In this document: piece after piece, positions 36,467-46,087 of the stretch | Layout of the letters: each line of letters opens with the position of its first letter | Numbering within the stretch: the first letter of the stretch is position 1 | NCBI GenBank assembly: GCA_044226395.1 | Contig: JBGAHD010000004.1 | Span: forward strand, 434,001-498,000 | Length of the DNA: 64,000 nucleotides | Direction: 5' to 3' | Source: JBGAHD01 sp044226395 | GTDB lineage: Bacteria > Pseudomonadota > Gammaproteobacteria > Xanthomonadales > Ahniellaceae | Position numbers and translations under genes: made by a program | Notes under the pieces: generated by a model | What the model saw: the letters and a program-made list of their open reading frames with translations, nothing else | What the model was told of the DNA's origin: nothing | The model's database searches: none

Positions 36467-37243
36467 GTGACTCCAGCCGATCCCAAGTCCCACTCGCCGG
36501 CGCCGCCGGCGGGCTCGCCGCCCGCGCGCGTGCCGCGGCACATCGCCATCGTCATGGATGGCAATGGCCGTTGGGCCGAGCAGCGCCGTCGTCCACGCAG
36601 CTTCGGCCATCGCGCCGGGGTCAAGTCGGTGCGCGGCGCGGTCGAGTTCTGCCTGCGTCATCGCATCGAGGCCCTGACCCTGTTCGCGTTTTCCAGCGAG
36701 AACTGGGCGCGCCCGCAGGCCGAGGTCAGCGCCCTGATGTCGCTGTTTCTCAAGGCGCTCGATCGCGAAGTCGATCAATTGAGCGCCAATGGCGTGCGCC
36801 TAGCCTTCATTGGCGACAAGCGCGCCTTCCCGACCGAGCTGCAAAGCCGCATGCGCGCGGCCGAATCGCGCACCGCCGCCAATCGCGCGCTGGCGCTCAA
36901 TGTCGCGGTGAACTACGGCGGCCGCTGGGACATCACTCAAGCCGCGCGCGCCATCGCCGAGGACGTGCGCGACGGCGAGCTCGCCGCCGAGGCCATCGAC
37001 GAGGCCCTGATGCGCGAGCGCATGAGCCTGGCCGCGCTACCCGAACTCGATCTGTTCATCCGCACCGGCGGCGAGCAGCGCGTGAGTAACTTCCTGCTCT
37101 GGCAGATCGCCTACGCCGAGCTCTATTTCAGCGAGGTGCTGTGGCCGGATTTCGACATGGACTGCATGGCCCGCGCGCTCGACGACTACGCGCGCCGCGA
37201 ACGCCGTTTCGGCAAGACCTCGGCCCAGGTCAAACCCTCGTGA
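36467..37243 (+). CDS. uppS: Undecaprenyl diphosphate synthase (GTG start)
   Basis: cis-Prenyltransferase that makes the C55 carrier lipid for peptidoglycan and O-antigen. 258 residues from a GTG at 36467; no ATG lies upstream of the conserved core. Asp31 in IVMDGNGRW binds the Mg-diphosphate; FAFSSENWARP, NYGGRWDI and the C-terminal DLFIRTGGEQRVSNFLLWQ are also conserved. The first 22 residues are Pro-, Ser- and Ala-rich and not conserved. Eight bases separate it from cdsA. Confidence 0.95.
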   Translation: MTPADPKSHSPAPPAGSPPARVPRHIAIVMDGNGRWAEQRRRPRSFGHRAGVKSVRGAVEFCLRHRIEALTLFAFSSENWARPQAEVSALMSLFLKALDREVDQLSANGVRLAFIGDKRAFPTELQSRMRAAESRTAANRALALNVAVNYGGRWDITQAARAIAEDVRDGELAAEAIDEALMRERMSLAALPELDLFIRTGGEQRVSNFLLWQIAYAELYFSEVLWPDFDMDCMARALDDYARRERRFGKTSAQVKPS

Positions 37244-37250
37244 GGCGCGC

Positions 37251-38078
37251 ATGAGCAGTGATCTCAAGCAACGCGCCTTCACCGCCATCGTGCTCGCGCC
37301 GGTGGGTATCGCGGCGGTGCTGATGCTGCCCAATGACTGGTTCGCACTGCTGATGGCCCTGCTGTGCGTGATGGGCCTGGCCGAGTGGGCGCGCTTGATC
37401 GGCATCGACAAACCCGCGGCGCGCTGGGGCTTCGTGGTGGTCAATGCGCTGCTGATGGTGGCGCTGTGGTACTGGCGCGCGCACGACAGTCTGCGCATCG
37501 CCATGGGCATCGGCGTGATCTGGTGGGCGTTCGCGGCCTTGTGGTTGCGTAGCTATGCCTTCTGCCAAGCGCCGACCGCGCGCAATGTCGCGATCAAGGC
37601 CGTGGCCGGCATGCTGACCATCGTGCCGGCCTGGGCCGGCGCGGTGCTGATCGATGCCCTGCCCGATCGCGGCCACTGGTGGCTGCTGTTCGTGATCGTG
37701 CTGATCTGGTGCGCGGATATTTTCGCGTACCTGGTCGGACGCAAGTTCGGCCGTACCAAGCTGGCGCCGCGCATCAGCCCGGGCAAGAGTTGGCAAGGCG
37801 TGTACGGTGCTTTGTTTGGCAGCGCCTTGTTCGCGCTGGCCGCCGGCTATGTGCTCAACCCCTCGCATCGCGAACTGGGTCTGCTGGTGCTGCTGTCGGT
37901 GGCGACGGTGGCGATCTCGATCGTGGGCGATCTGTTCGAGAGCCTGATCAAGCGCCATTCGCAGCAGAAGGATTCGGGCTCGCTGTTTCCCGGTCACGGC
38001 GGCATGCTCGATCGTCTCGACAGCTTGTTCGCCGCGCTGCCGGTGTTCGCCTGCGGCAAGTTGATGCTGGCGCTATGA
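37251..38078 (+). CDS. cdsA: Phosphatidate cytidylyltransferase
   Basis: Makes CDP-diacylglycerol, precursor of all phospholipids. 275-residue protein with about eight membrane segments. The C-terminal signature GDLFESLIKRHSQQKDSG with SLFPGHGGMLDRLDS matches the CdsA pattern that holds the Mg-binding Asp and Lys. The stop overlaps the dxr start by four bases (ATGA). Confidence 0.95.
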   Translation: MSSDLKQRAFTAIVLAPVGIAAVLMLPNDWFALLMALLCVMGLAEWARLIGIDKPAARWGFVVVNALLMVALWYWRAHDSLRIAMGIGVIWWAFAALWLRSYAFCQAPTARNVAIKAVAGMLTIVPAWAGAVLIDALPDRGHWWLLFVIVLIWCADIFAYLVGRKFGRTKLAPRISPGKSWQGVYGALFGSALFALAAGYVLNPSHRELGLLVLLSVATVAISIVGDLFESLIKRHSQQKDSGSLFPGHGGMLDRLDSLFAALPVFACGKLMLAL

Positions 38079-39253
38079 GGCGGCTCGCGCTGCTCGGCGC
38101 CACGGGCTCGATCGGCGGCAGCACGCTGGATCTGGTGCGGCGACACCCCGAGCGCTTTCGCGCCGTGGCGTTGTCGGCGCATCGCGACGTGGCCGGGCTG
38201 ATCGAACGCGCGCGCGAATTCAACGCCGACTACGCCGCGATCGCCGACGCCAGCCTGCTGCCCACGCTCGAACGCGGCCTGCGCGACGCGGGCCTGAGCA
38301 CGCGCGCGCTTGGCGGCGCCGGAGCACTCGACATCCTGGCGAGCCTGCCCGAAATCGATACCGTCGTCGCCGCCATTGTCGGCGCCGCGGGCTTGTCGTC
38401 GACGCTCGCCGCGGCGCGCGCGGGCAAGCGCCTGCTGCTGGCGAACAAGGAAGCGATCGTGATGTCCGGCGCGTTGTTGGCCGAAGCGCTCGCCGCCGGT
38501 GGCGGCGAACTGCTGCCGATCGACAGCGAGCACAACGCGGTCTTTCAATGCCTGCCGCGCGGGTATGACGGTCAGGCCGATGCGCATGGCGTCTCGCACA
38601 TCGTGCTCACCGCCTCGGGCGGCCCGTTTCGCGGGCGCGGCGCGGCCGAACTGGCGGCGGTCACGCCCGAACAGGCCTGCGCGCATCCGAACTGGCGTAT
38701 GGGCCGCAAGATCTCGGTCGATTCGGCCACGCTGATGAACAAGGGCCTCGAAGTGATCGAGGCGCATTGGCTGTTCCACCTGCCGCCCGAGCACATCGAG
38801 GTGGTGATTCATCCGCAGAGCATCATTCATTCGCTGGTCGCGTATCGCGATGGCTCGATGCTCGCGCAGCTGGGCAACCCCGACATGCGCACTGCCATCG
38901 CCTATGCCCTGGCCTGGCCCGAGCGCGTCGACGCGGGCGTGGCGCCGCTCGATCTCGCCGCGATCGCGCGCCTGGATTTCTCGCCGCCCGACACCGCGCT
39001 GTTTCGCGCCCTGCCGCTGGCTTACGACGCCTTGCGCGCCGGTGGAACGGCGCCGGCGATCTTGAACGCCGCCAACGAAGTGGCGGTTGAAGCTTTTCTT
39101 AACGGCCAACTTGCTTTCATGCGCATCGCGGACGTGGTCGCGGCTACACTCGACGCGCCCATTGCGGGTTCGGCACGCGACTTGGAACATCTCCTGGCGG
39201 CAGACGGTCAGGCCCGACGTATCGCCGAGAACGCCGTCCGGCGTTGGTCTTGA
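38075..39253 (+). CDS. dxr: 1-deoxy-D-xylulose 5-phosphate reductoisomerase
   Basis: NADPH enzyme that makes 2-C-methyl-D-erythritol 4-phosphate, the first committed step of the MEP isoprenoid pathway. 392 residues from the ATG at 38075, which overlaps the cdsA stop. N-terminal NADPH motif GATGSIGGSTLDL; metal- and substrate-binding residues in PIDSEHNAVFQ (Asp, Glu), the TASGGPFRG flap, PNWRMGRKISVDSATLMNKG and the C-terminal AANEVAVEAFL. Order uppS-cdsA-dxr-rseP, as in Pseudomonas and Xanthomonas. Confidence 0.97.
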   Translation: MRRLALLGATGSIGGSTLDLVRRHPERFRAVALSAHRDVAGLIERAREFNADYAAIADASLLPTLERGLRDAGLSTRALGGAGALDILASLPEIDTVVAAIVGAAGLSSTLAAARAGKRLLLANKEAIVMSGALLAEALAAGGGELLPIDSEHNAVFQCLPRGYDGQADAHGVSHIVLTASGGPFRGRGAAELAAVTPEQACAHPNWRMGRKISVDSATLMNKGLEVIEAHWLFHLPPEHIEVVIHPQSIIHSLVAYRDGSMLAQLGNPDMRTAIAYALAWPERVDAGVAPLDLAAIARLDFSPPDTALFRALPLAYDALRAGGTAPAILNAANEVAVEAFLNGQLAFMRIADVVAATLDAPIAGSARDLEHLLAADGQARRIAENAVRRWS

Positions 39254-39270
39254 ACTTCGAGAGCACGACG

Positions 39271-40623
39271 ATGAGCGAATTCCTCGGTTCGATCTTCTGG
39301 CTGGTGGTCACGCTCGGCGTGCTGATCACCTTTCACGAGTTCGGCCATTACTGGGTGGCGCGGCGCATGGGCGTCAAGGTGCTGCGCTTCTCGGTCGGCT
39401 TCGGCAAGCCGCTGTGGCTGCACCGCGCGCGCAACGGCACCGAGTTCGTCGTCGCCGCCATTCCGCTGGGCGGCTACGTGCGCATGGCCGATGAGCGCGA
39501 AGCGCCGGTCGATGTCGCCGACCTCAATGGTGCGTTCAACCGCAAGCCCGTGTGGGCGCGCATCGCCATCGTCGCGGCCGGGCCGATCGCGAATTTGTTG
39601 CTGGCGTTCGTGGTGTTCTGGGTCATGTTCATGGTCGGCAAGCTGGATTTCTCGCCGCGCCTGGGCGAACCCAGCGGCATGGCCGCGCAAGCGGGCTTGC
39701 GCGCCGGCGACCTAGTCACCGCCGTCGATGCGGAGACCGTGGCGACGCATGACGATCTGTTCCAGAACGTCTTGATCGCGGCCATCGACCGCCGCGACAT
39801 CACGCTAACCCTGCGCGACGCCGACGGCGCCGAGCGTTCGGCGCGCCTGCCGCTGTCGACCATTCCGGCGGGCGTGAGCGAAAACACGCTGTTCTCCAAG
39901 GCCATCGGCTTGAAGTTGGCGCTGCCAGAGCAGCCCCCGATCGTCGGCGACGTGCAGTGGCTCAGCCCGGCATCGAAAGCGGGCCTTGAGTCGGGCGATG
40001 TCGTCCTAGCCATCAATGGTCAGCGGGTGTCCGACTTCAAGGGCATGCGCGACGCGATCAACCAGCACGCGCGTCCCGACCAGCCGATCGACGTGTTGAT
40101 CCGCCGCGGCGACAGCGAGATGAACTTGGCCATCGTGCCCAAGATGAGTCGCCAGCCCGATGGCAAGAATCAATTCACCCTGGGCATCACGTCCGTCGAC
40201 ACGCGCGACATCACGCTGCGCTACGGCCCGATCGGCGCGCTGGGCGCCGCCGCGATCGAAACCAAGAAGGGCGTGAAGCTCACCCTGGGCATGATCAAGC
40301 GACTGCTGACCGGCGCGATCTCGCCTCGCCAAGTCTCGGGCACGATCACCATCGCCCAGGTCAGCAACGACTCCGCGCAGCAGGGCTTGGCCGCCTTCCT
40401 GGGATGGCTCGCGCTGATCTCGATAAACCTCTTTATTCTGAACCTCTTACCCGTGCCGATCTTGGACGGGGGGCACCTGCTGTATTACCTTATCGAGTCG
40501 GTGAAGGGCAGCCCGGTCAGCGAGCGCGTCATGGAAGCGGGGCAGTATGTCGGCCTCGTTCTGATCCTCGGCTTGGTCGGCTTGTCGTTTTTCAACGACA
40601 TCACGCGGGTCCTGACGCAATAG
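39271..40623 (+). CDS. rseP: Site-2 zinc protease RseP
   Basis: Intramembrane metalloprotease that cleaves RseA to release sigma-E during envelope stress and clears signal-peptide remnants. 450 residues from the ATG at 39271 (MSEFLGSIFW); a TTG at 39244 in the same frame would add nine residues. Zinc site HEFGH at residues 22-26; the third ligand is in NLLPVPILDGGHLLYY. Two PDZ domains lie between (for example GLRAGDLVTAVD and GLESGDVVLAIN). Four membrane segments. It precedes bamA, an outer-membrane assembly gene of the sigma-E regulon in E. coli. Confidence 0.96.
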   Translation: MSEFLGSIFWLVVTLGVLITFHEFGHYWVARRMGVKVLRFSVGFGKPLWLHRARNGTEFVVAAIPLGGYVRMADEREAPVDVADLNGAFNRKPVWARIAIVAAGPIANLLLAFVVFWVMFMVGKLDFSPRLGEPSGMAAQAGLRAGDLVTAVDAETVATHDDLFQNVLIAAIDRRDITLTLRDADGAERSARLPLSTIPAGVSENTLFSKAIGLKLALPEQPPIVGDVQWLSPASKAGLESGDVVLAINGQRVSDFKGMRDAINQHARPDQPIDVLIRRGDSEMNLAIVPKMSRQPDGKNQFTLGITSVDTRDITLRYGPIGALGAAAIETKKGVKLTLGMIKRLLTGAISPRQVSGTITIAQVSNDSAQQGLAAFLGWLALISINLFILNLLPVPILDGGHLLYYLIESVKGSPVSERVMEAGQYVGLVLILGLVGLSFFNDITRVLTQ

Positions 40624-40697
40624 CGCGGGCGCGAACCAGGTCGCGCCTTCGGAGGCGCGAATGCGGCACCTTGGCTCGGCGCCGGGACACAATGACG

Positions 40698-40717
40698 GAC
40701 GGACCTCGCGGTCCGTC
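40698..40717 (+). promoter_or_regulatory. Hairpin in the 274-bp rseP-bamA gap
   Basis: Perfect 8-bp stem GACGGACC/GGTCCGTC with a four-base loop TCGC. No T tract, so its role (weak terminator, RNA processing or protein site) is open. The gap also must hold any separate bamA promoter; no clear -35/-10 pair was seen. Confidence 0.35.
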
Positions 40718-40897
40718 GACAAGAACAAGCGGCGCGGTGGATCGCGGCCGCCCAAGACGTGGCGACGGTGTTCGCCGGGACGGTAGCCTCGGTCGCGTGA
40801 TGACGCGTCCGAGTCGGCCAGTCCGCGCACCGGCGACCGCGACGAACACAACGGTGACCGGCGTTGGCAGCGCCGCGCCGAGACAGATGGAGTGACG

Positions 40898-43210
40898 ATG
40901 AAACGTATCGCCGCCTTGCTGCTGCTGGCCTCGCTCGTGGGCAAAGCCGCCGCATTCGATCCCTTCGTGGTGTCCGAGATCCGCATCGACGGCCTCTCGC
41001 GCATCTCGGCCGGCACGGTGTTCAGCTACTTGCCGATCGAAAAAGGCGATCAGGTCGACCGCGTGCGCGCGGCCGACGCCATTCGCGCCTTGTACAAGAC
41101 CGGTTTCTTCAAGGACGTGCAGATCGCGCGTCAGGGCGAGATCCTGGTGGTGTCCGTGGTCGAGCGCCCGGCGATCTCCAAGATCACGCTCACCGGCAAC
41201 AAGGACATCAAGACCGAGGACCTGTTGAAGGGCCTGCGCGAGATCGGCCTGCAGGAAGGCGAGACCTTCGACCGGCTCGAGCTCGATCGCCTGACCCAGG
41301 AACTCACGCGTCAGTACAACAATCGCGGCAAGTACAACGTCACGATCAAGCCGCGCGTGGTCGAACTCGATCGCAATCGCGTCGAGATCACTATCACCGT
41401 GGCCGAGGGCAAGGCCGCGCGCATCAAGCACATCAACGTCGTCGGCAACCAGGTGTTCTCCGACAAGGAGATCCGCGAGGAATTCGAGTCCGACACCACC
41501 AACTGGACCTCGTGGTACAGCCGCGACGACCAGTACTCGCGCGAAAAACTCTCGGGCGATCTGGAAAAACTGACCTCGTACTATCAGGACCGCGGCTACG
41601 TCGACTTCAACGTCGAATCGACCCAGGTCTCGATCAGCCCGGACAAGCGCGACATCTTCATCACCGCCAACGTGCGCGAGGGCGAGGTCTACAAGCTCTC
41701 CGACCTCAAGCTCACCGGCGAGCTGATCCTCAAGGAAGAAGATCTGCGCCAGCTGATCATCTCCAAGCCCGGCGAAGTGTTCTCGCGGCGCAAGCTCGAG
41801 GCCACGGCCGAAGGCATTTCCAAGGTGCTGGCCAACATCGGCTACGCCTTCGCCGATGTCACGCCGATCCCCGAGGTCAACAAGGAAGACCGCACGGTCG
41901 CGGTGAACTTCTTCGTCAACCCGGGCAAGCGCGTGTACGTGCGCCGCGTGGTGTTCGAGGGTAACCAGCGCACGCAGGACGAAGTGATGCGTCGCGAGAT
42001 GCGTCAGTTCGAGGGCGCGTGGTTCTCGCAGGCGGCGCTGGATCGCTCCAAGATCCGTCTGCAGCGCCTGGGCTTTTTCAAGATTGTCGAAGTCGAGACG
42101 CCGCGCGTCGCCGGCAGCGAGGATCAGGTCGACGTCGTGGTCAAGGTCGAGGAAACCAATTCCGGCGCCTTCCAGTTCGGCCTGGGTTATTCCGAGTTGC
42201 AGGGCCTGTTGACCTCGATCTCGGTCACGCAGCGCAACTTCCTGGGCACCGGCAACACGGTCGGCGTGACGGCGCAGCAGAACAGCTTCGTCAAGCGCTT
42301 CGACTTCAACTATTTCGATCCGTACTTCACCGATGACGGCATCAGCGTCGGCTACAACTTGAGCTATCGCGAGCTGGACCAGCGTGACGCCAACCTGGCC
42401 AACTACACCTCGTCGATCGCTTCGGGCGAAGTGCTGTTCGGCCTGCCGCTGACCGAGACGGACACGCTGTCGGTGTCGCTGGGCATCGATAAGAACGAGA
42501 TCCTGACCTACGCCGGCGCCACGCCGCAGCCCTTCATCGATTACCTCAACACCCTGGGCAATCGCACCATTCACACCTGGCGCGCGCAGGCGGGCTGGGC
42601 GCGTGATTCGCGCAACAAGTTCTTCGCGCCCACGCGCGGTTCGTTCAAGCGCGTGTCGGCGGAAGTGGCGCTGCCGGGTTCGACCGTGGAGTACTACAAG
42701 CTGGTCGCGCAGTACTCACGCTACTTCCCGATGGGCGATTACCTGACCTTCCTCGCGCAAGGCGATCTGGGTTACGGCAATGCCTACGGCAATTCGAAGG
42801 ATCTGGGCTTCCCGTTCTTCGAGAACTTCTATGCCGGCGGTACGCGTTCGGTGCGCGGCTTCGAGGACAACACGCTCGGCCCCTGCGACGACTCGACCAC
42901 GGCCGTGATCAGTCGCTGCCAGCCGATCGGTGGTTCGTTCCGCACCGTGGCCAACTTCGAACTGATCTTCCCCACGCCCTTCGTCAAGCGCGACGAGGAT
43001 TCCACGCAGATCTCGGCCTTCCTCGACGTGGGTAACGTCTTCGGCGAGTTCAGCGATTTCTCCACCAGCGATCTGCGCGCCTCGGCCGGTATTTCGTTCA
43101 AGTGGCAGGCGCCGGTGGGCCCGATCATCCTCAACATCGCCCGTCCGCTGCGTCAGAAGGATGGCGACCGCACCGAAACGCTGCAGTTCGCGTTCGGAAG
43201 CGCGTTCTGA
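40898..43210 (+). CDS. bamA: Outer-membrane protein assembly factor BamA
   Basis: Omp85-family core of the BAM complex that folds beta-barrels into the outer membrane. 770 residues from the ATG at 40898 (MKRIAALLLL), preceded by GGAG; a GTG six bases earlier is possible. Signal peptide to about residue 20 (KAAA-FDPF). Five POTRA domains fill about residues 22-425, then the 16-strand barrel. The conserved VRGF motif is in GGTRSVRGFEDN, and the protein ends in phenylalanine (FGSAF), the usual outer-membrane signal. Followed by skp after 22 bases. Confidence 0.97.
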   Translation: MKRIAALLLLASLVGKAAAFDPFVVSEIRIDGLSRISAGTVFSYLPIEKGDQVDRVRAADAIRALYKTGFFKDVQIARQGEILVVSVVERPAISKITLTGNKDIKTEDLLKGLREIGLQEGETFDRLELDRLTQELTRQYNNRGKYNVTIKPRVVELDRNRVEITITVAEGKAARIKHINVVGNQVFSDKEIREEFESDTTNWTSWYSRDDQYSREKLSGDLEKLTSYYQDRGYVDFNVESTQVSISPDKRDIFITANVREGEVYKLSDLKLTGELILKEEDLRQLIISKPGEVFSRRKLEATAEGISKVLANIGYAFADVTPIPEVNKEDRTVAVNFFVNPGKRVYVRRVVFEGNQRTQDEVMRREMRQFEGAWFSQAALDRSKIRLQRLGFFKIVEVETPRVAGSEDQVDVVVKVEETNSGAFQFGLGYSELQGLLTSISVTQRNFLGTGNTVGVTAQQNSFVKRFDFNYFDPYFTDDGISVGYNLSYRELDQRDANLANYTSSIASGEVLFGLPLTETDTLSVSLGIDKNEILTYAGATPQPFIDYLNTLGNRTIHTWRAQAGWARDSRNKFFAPTRGSFKRVSAEVALPGSTVEYYKLVAQYSRYFPMGDYLTFLAQGDLGYGNAYGNSKDLGFPFFENFYAGGTRSVRGFEDNTLGPCDDSTTAVISRCQPIGGSFRTVANFELIFPTPFVKRDEDSTQISAFLDVGNVFGEFSDFSTSDLRASAGISFKWQAPVGPIILNIARPLRQKDGDRTETLQFAFGSAF

Positions 43211-43232
43211 TGAGCGCCCAGGGGAGCGAGCG

Positions 43233-43808
43233 ATGCTTAGCCAGCCTCACTCCCCGCGGCGACCGCGCGGGCCCGTGCAACGGGCCCTGAGCCGGTCGCT
43301 GGGCCTGCTGTTGCTGCTCGCGCTGGTGGCCACCGGCGCGTCGGCGCAATCGCCGCGCATCGGCTACATCGACATGAAGCGCTTGCTCGACAACGCGCCT
43401 CAGATCGTCGCCAGCCGCGCGGCGCTGGCCGCCGAGTTCGCGCAGCGCGATCGCGCGCTGAAGGAACAGGAAGCGCATCTGGCCGACCTCGAGGCCACGC
43501 AGAAGCGCGATGCCGCGATTCTGCCCAAGGACGTCGCCGATGCGCGCGCGCGCGAACTGGAAACGCTAAGCCGCAACGTCAAGCGCCTGCGCGATCGCCT
43601 GCGCGACGACCTCAATGGTCGTGCCGATCAGGAAACCTCGCGCGCCTGGGCCTCGATCCAGGACACGGTGATCGAGTACGCGCGCGCCAACGGCTATGAC
43701 CTCGTGGTGCAATCGCCGGTGATCTACGCCAGCGCCTCGATCGACATCACCGACGAAATCCTGGAAGAGCTCCAGCATCCGCGCGGCGCCGGAACACCGC
43801 CGCCGTGA
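43233..43808 (+). CDS. skp: Periplasmic chaperone Skp/OmpH
   Basis: 191 residues from the ATG at 43233 (MLSQPHSPRR), with GGGAG upstream. Signal peptide with an unusually long basic n-region (cleavage near ASA-QSP, about residue 40). The mature part starts with RIGYIDMKRLLDN and continues as a long alpha-helical hairpin, the tentacle of the trimeric jellyfish-shaped chaperone that carries unfolded outer-membrane proteins to BamA. Its stop overlaps the GTG start of lpxD. Confidence 0.9.
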   Translation: MLSQPHSPRRPRGPVQRALSRSLGLLLLLALVATGASAQSPRIGYIDMKRLLDNAPQIVASRAALAAEFAQRDRALKEQEAHLADLEATQKRDAAILPKDVADARARELETLSRNVKRLRDRLRDDLNGRADQETSRAWASIQDTVIEYARANGYDLVVQSPVIYASASIDITDEILEELQHPRGAGTPPP

Positions 43809-44839
43809 GCGAACCCGCGATCGCGTACACCCTGGCCGAAATCGCCGAGCGCTTTGCCCTGCGCGTGCAAGGCGACGGCGATTGTCGAATCTCCGGCGTG
43901 GCCACGCTCGCGGGCGCGGGCCCGACGCAACTGAGCTTTCTCGCCAATCCGCAGTATCGCGCGCAACTGGCCGGCACGCGCGCCGGCGCGGTCGTGCTGC
44001 ACGAGCGCGAGGCCGAAGGCTGCCCCGTGCCCGCGCTCATCAGCCGCAATCCTTACGCGGATTACGCGCGCATCGCGGCGCTGTTCGAGACCTTGCCCGC
44101 CGCGCCCGCGGGGATTCATGCCTCCGCTGTCGTCGCCGCCAGCGCCACGATCGATCCTGGCGCCAGCATCGGCCCGCACGTTTTCGTGGGCGAGCGCTCG
44201 CGCGTCGCCGCCGGCGCCGTGATCGGCCCGGGCTGCGTGATCGGCGATGACTGCGACGTCGGCGCCGGCGCGCGCCTGATCGCGCGCGTGACCCTGGTCA
44301 CCCGCGTGCGCCTGGGCAAACGCGTGCTGATCCATCCCGGCGCGGTGCTCGGCGCCGATGGCTTCGGCATCGCCATGGACGCCGGCCGTTGGCTCAAGGT
44401 GCCGCAGTTGGGCGGCGTGAACGTCGGCGATGACTGCGAGATCGGCGCCAATACCTGCATCGATCGCGGCGCGCTCGAGGACACCACGCTCGAGGAAGAC
44501 GTGCGCCTGGACAACCAGATCCAGATCGGCCACAACGTGCGCATCGGCGCCCACACCGCCATCGCCGGTTGTGCGGCGGTGGCCGGCAGCGCGAAAATTG
44601 GCCGCTATTGTTTGATCGGGGGCGCGGCCGGCATTGTCGGCCATCTGGAAATCTGTGATCGCGTGACGATCACGGCGATGAGTCTGGTCAGTCACAGCAT
44701 TCGCGAACCCGGCGAGTATTCGTCCGGCACCCCGCTTCAGGAAAACCGACTTTGGCGCAAGAACGCGGCGCGCTTCCGACATCTCGACGAGCTCGCCCGG
44801 CGCGTCGGCCACAGCAAGCAGGAAAACAACAATGACTAG
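43805..44839 (+). CDS. lpxD: UDP-3-O-(3-hydroxyacyl)glucosamine N-acyltransferase (GTG start)
   Basis: Third step of lipid A synthesis: adds an N-linked hydroxyacyl chain from ACP. 344 residues from a GTG at 43805 that overlaps the skp stop by four bases. N-terminal uridine-binding domain (RISGVATLAGAGPTQLSFL), left-handed beta-helix of hexapeptide repeats with the catalytic His in QIQIGHNVRIG, and a C-terminal helix. Eight bases overlap with fabZ. Confidence 0.96.
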   Translation: MSEPAIAYTLAEIAERFALRVQGDGDCRISGVATLAGAGPTQLSFLANPQYRAQLAGTRAGAVVLHEREAEGCPVPALISRNPYADYARIAALFETLPAAPAGIHASAVVAASATIDPGASIGPHVFVGERSRVAAGAVIGPGCVIGDDCDVGAGARLIARVTLVTRVRLGKRVLIHPGAVLGADGFGIAMDAGRWLKVPQLGGVNVGDDCEIGANTCIDRGALEDTTLEEDVRLDNQIQIGHNVRIGAHTAIAGCAAVAGSAKIGRYCLIGGAAGIVGHLEICDRVTITAMSLVSHSIREPGEYSSGTPLQENRLWRKNAARFRHLDELARRVGHSKQENNND

Positions 44840-45305
44840 CCCCACCGACAAGCCCGCCGTCGCCCTGCCCGTCGACGTCACACGCATCCTGGCCATGCTG
44901 CCGCATCGCTACCCCTTCCTGCTGGTCGACCGCGTGCTCGAGTTCGACCCGGGCAAGACGCTCACCGCGATCAAGAACGTCACCTTCAACGAACCGTTCT
45001 TCCAGGGCCATTTTCCGGGCCATCCGGTCATGCCGGGCGTGCTGATCATCGAAGCGATGGCGCAGGCCTCGGGCGTGCTCACGCAGCTGACCGATCAGGG
45101 CGCGCGCGAGCGTCACCCGATTTATTACTTGGTGAAGGTCGACAACGCGCGTTTTTCCAAGACCGTGGTGCCGGGCGATCAGCTCACGCTCAAGGTCGAG
45201 CAAAAGCGCATGTTGAAGAAGATGGGTTTCTACAGCTGCCGCGCGCTCGTCGACGGCGAGGAAGTGGCCTGCGCCGATCTGCTGTGCGCCGAACGGAGCA
45301 ACTGA
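44832..45305 (+). CDS. fabZ: 3-hydroxyacyl-ACP dehydratase FabZ
   Basis: Dehydrates beta-hydroxyacyl-ACP in fatty-acid elongation and so competes with LpxA/LpxD for the same substrate. 157 residues. The hot-dog fold carries catalytic His60 (FQGHFPGHPVMPGV) and Glu74 (EAMAQ), spaced 14 residues as in characterised FabZ. It sits between lpxD and lpxA, the conserved order that balances phospholipid and lipid A synthesis. One base separates its stop from lpxA. Confidence 0.97.
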   Translation: MTSPTDKPAVALPVDVTRILAMLPHRYPFLLVDRVLEFDPGKTLTAIKNVTFNEPFFQGHFPGHPVMPGVLIIEAMAQASGVLTQLTDQGARERHPIYYLVKVDNARFSKTVVPGDQLTLKVEQKRMLKKMGFYSCRALVDGEEVACADLLCAERSN

Positions 45306-45306
45306 C

Positions 45307-46083
45307 ATGGGCGAGATCCACGCTTCGGCCCTGATCGATCCGCGCGCGAAGCTCGGCAAGAACGTCAGTGTCGGCCCGTTCTCGATCATCGATGGCGAAG
45401 TCGAGATCGGCGACGACACCGAGATCGGCCCGCACGTGGTGATTCGCGGACCGACGCGCATCGGCCGCGAGAATCGTATTTTTCAATTCTCCTCGATCGG
45501 CGAAGCGCCGCAGGACAAGAAGTACGCCGCCGAAGCCACGGCGCTGGAGATCGGCGACCGCAACACCATTCGCGAATTCGTCACCATCAATCGCGGCACG
45601 GTGCAGGACGACGGCATCACCCGCATCGGCAACGACAACTGGATCATGGCCTATGTGCACGTGGCCCATGATTGCCGTGTCGGCAACCACATCATCTTCG
45701 CCAACGCCGCCTCGCTCGCCGGCCACGTGACCGTGGACGACTGGGTGATCCTCGGCGGCTTCACCCTGGTGCATCAGTTCTGCAAGGTCGGCGCGCACGC
45801 GTTCACCTCGATGGGCTCGATCATCAATCGCGACGTGCCGCCCTATGTCACGGTGGCGGGCAATTTTGCCGAGCCCAAGGGGATTAATTCCGAAGGCCTA
45901 AAACGCCGCGGCTTTTCCAGCGACCGCATCATGTCGATCAAGCGCGCCTACAAGACGCTGTACAAATCCGGCCTGCCGCTCGCCGACGCGCGCGCGCAAC
46001 TGGCCGCGGCCGCGACCGGCGCGCCCGACGTGCAGCTGCTGCTCGATTTCATCGATCGCAGCGAGCGCAGCCTGATCCGCTGA
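45307..46083 (+). CDS. lpxA: UDP-N-acetylglucosamine acyltransferase
   Basis: First step of lipid A synthesis: transfers a 3-hydroxyacyl chain to the 3-OH of UDP-GlcNAc. 258 residues, about the usual length. The beta-helix starts IHASALIDPRAKLGKNV; the catalytic His is in VHVAHDCRVGN, and the acyl-chain ruler region GGFTLVHQF follows. The C-terminal helical domain begins at GLKRRGFS. Four bases separate it from lpxB. Confidence 0.97.
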   Translation: MGEIHASALIDPRAKLGKNVSVGPFSIIDGEVEIGDDTEIGPHVVIRGPTRIGRENRIFQFSSIGEAPQDKKYAAEATALEIGDRNTIREFVTINRGTVQDDGITRIGNDNWIMAYVHVAHDCRVGNHIIFANAASLAGHVTVDDWVILGGFTLVHQFCKVGAHAFTSMGSIINRDVPPYVTVAGNFAEPKGINSEGLKRRGFSSDRIMSIKRAYKTLYKSGLPLADARAQLAAAATGAPDVQLLLDFIDRSERSLIR

Positions 46084-46087
46084 GGCG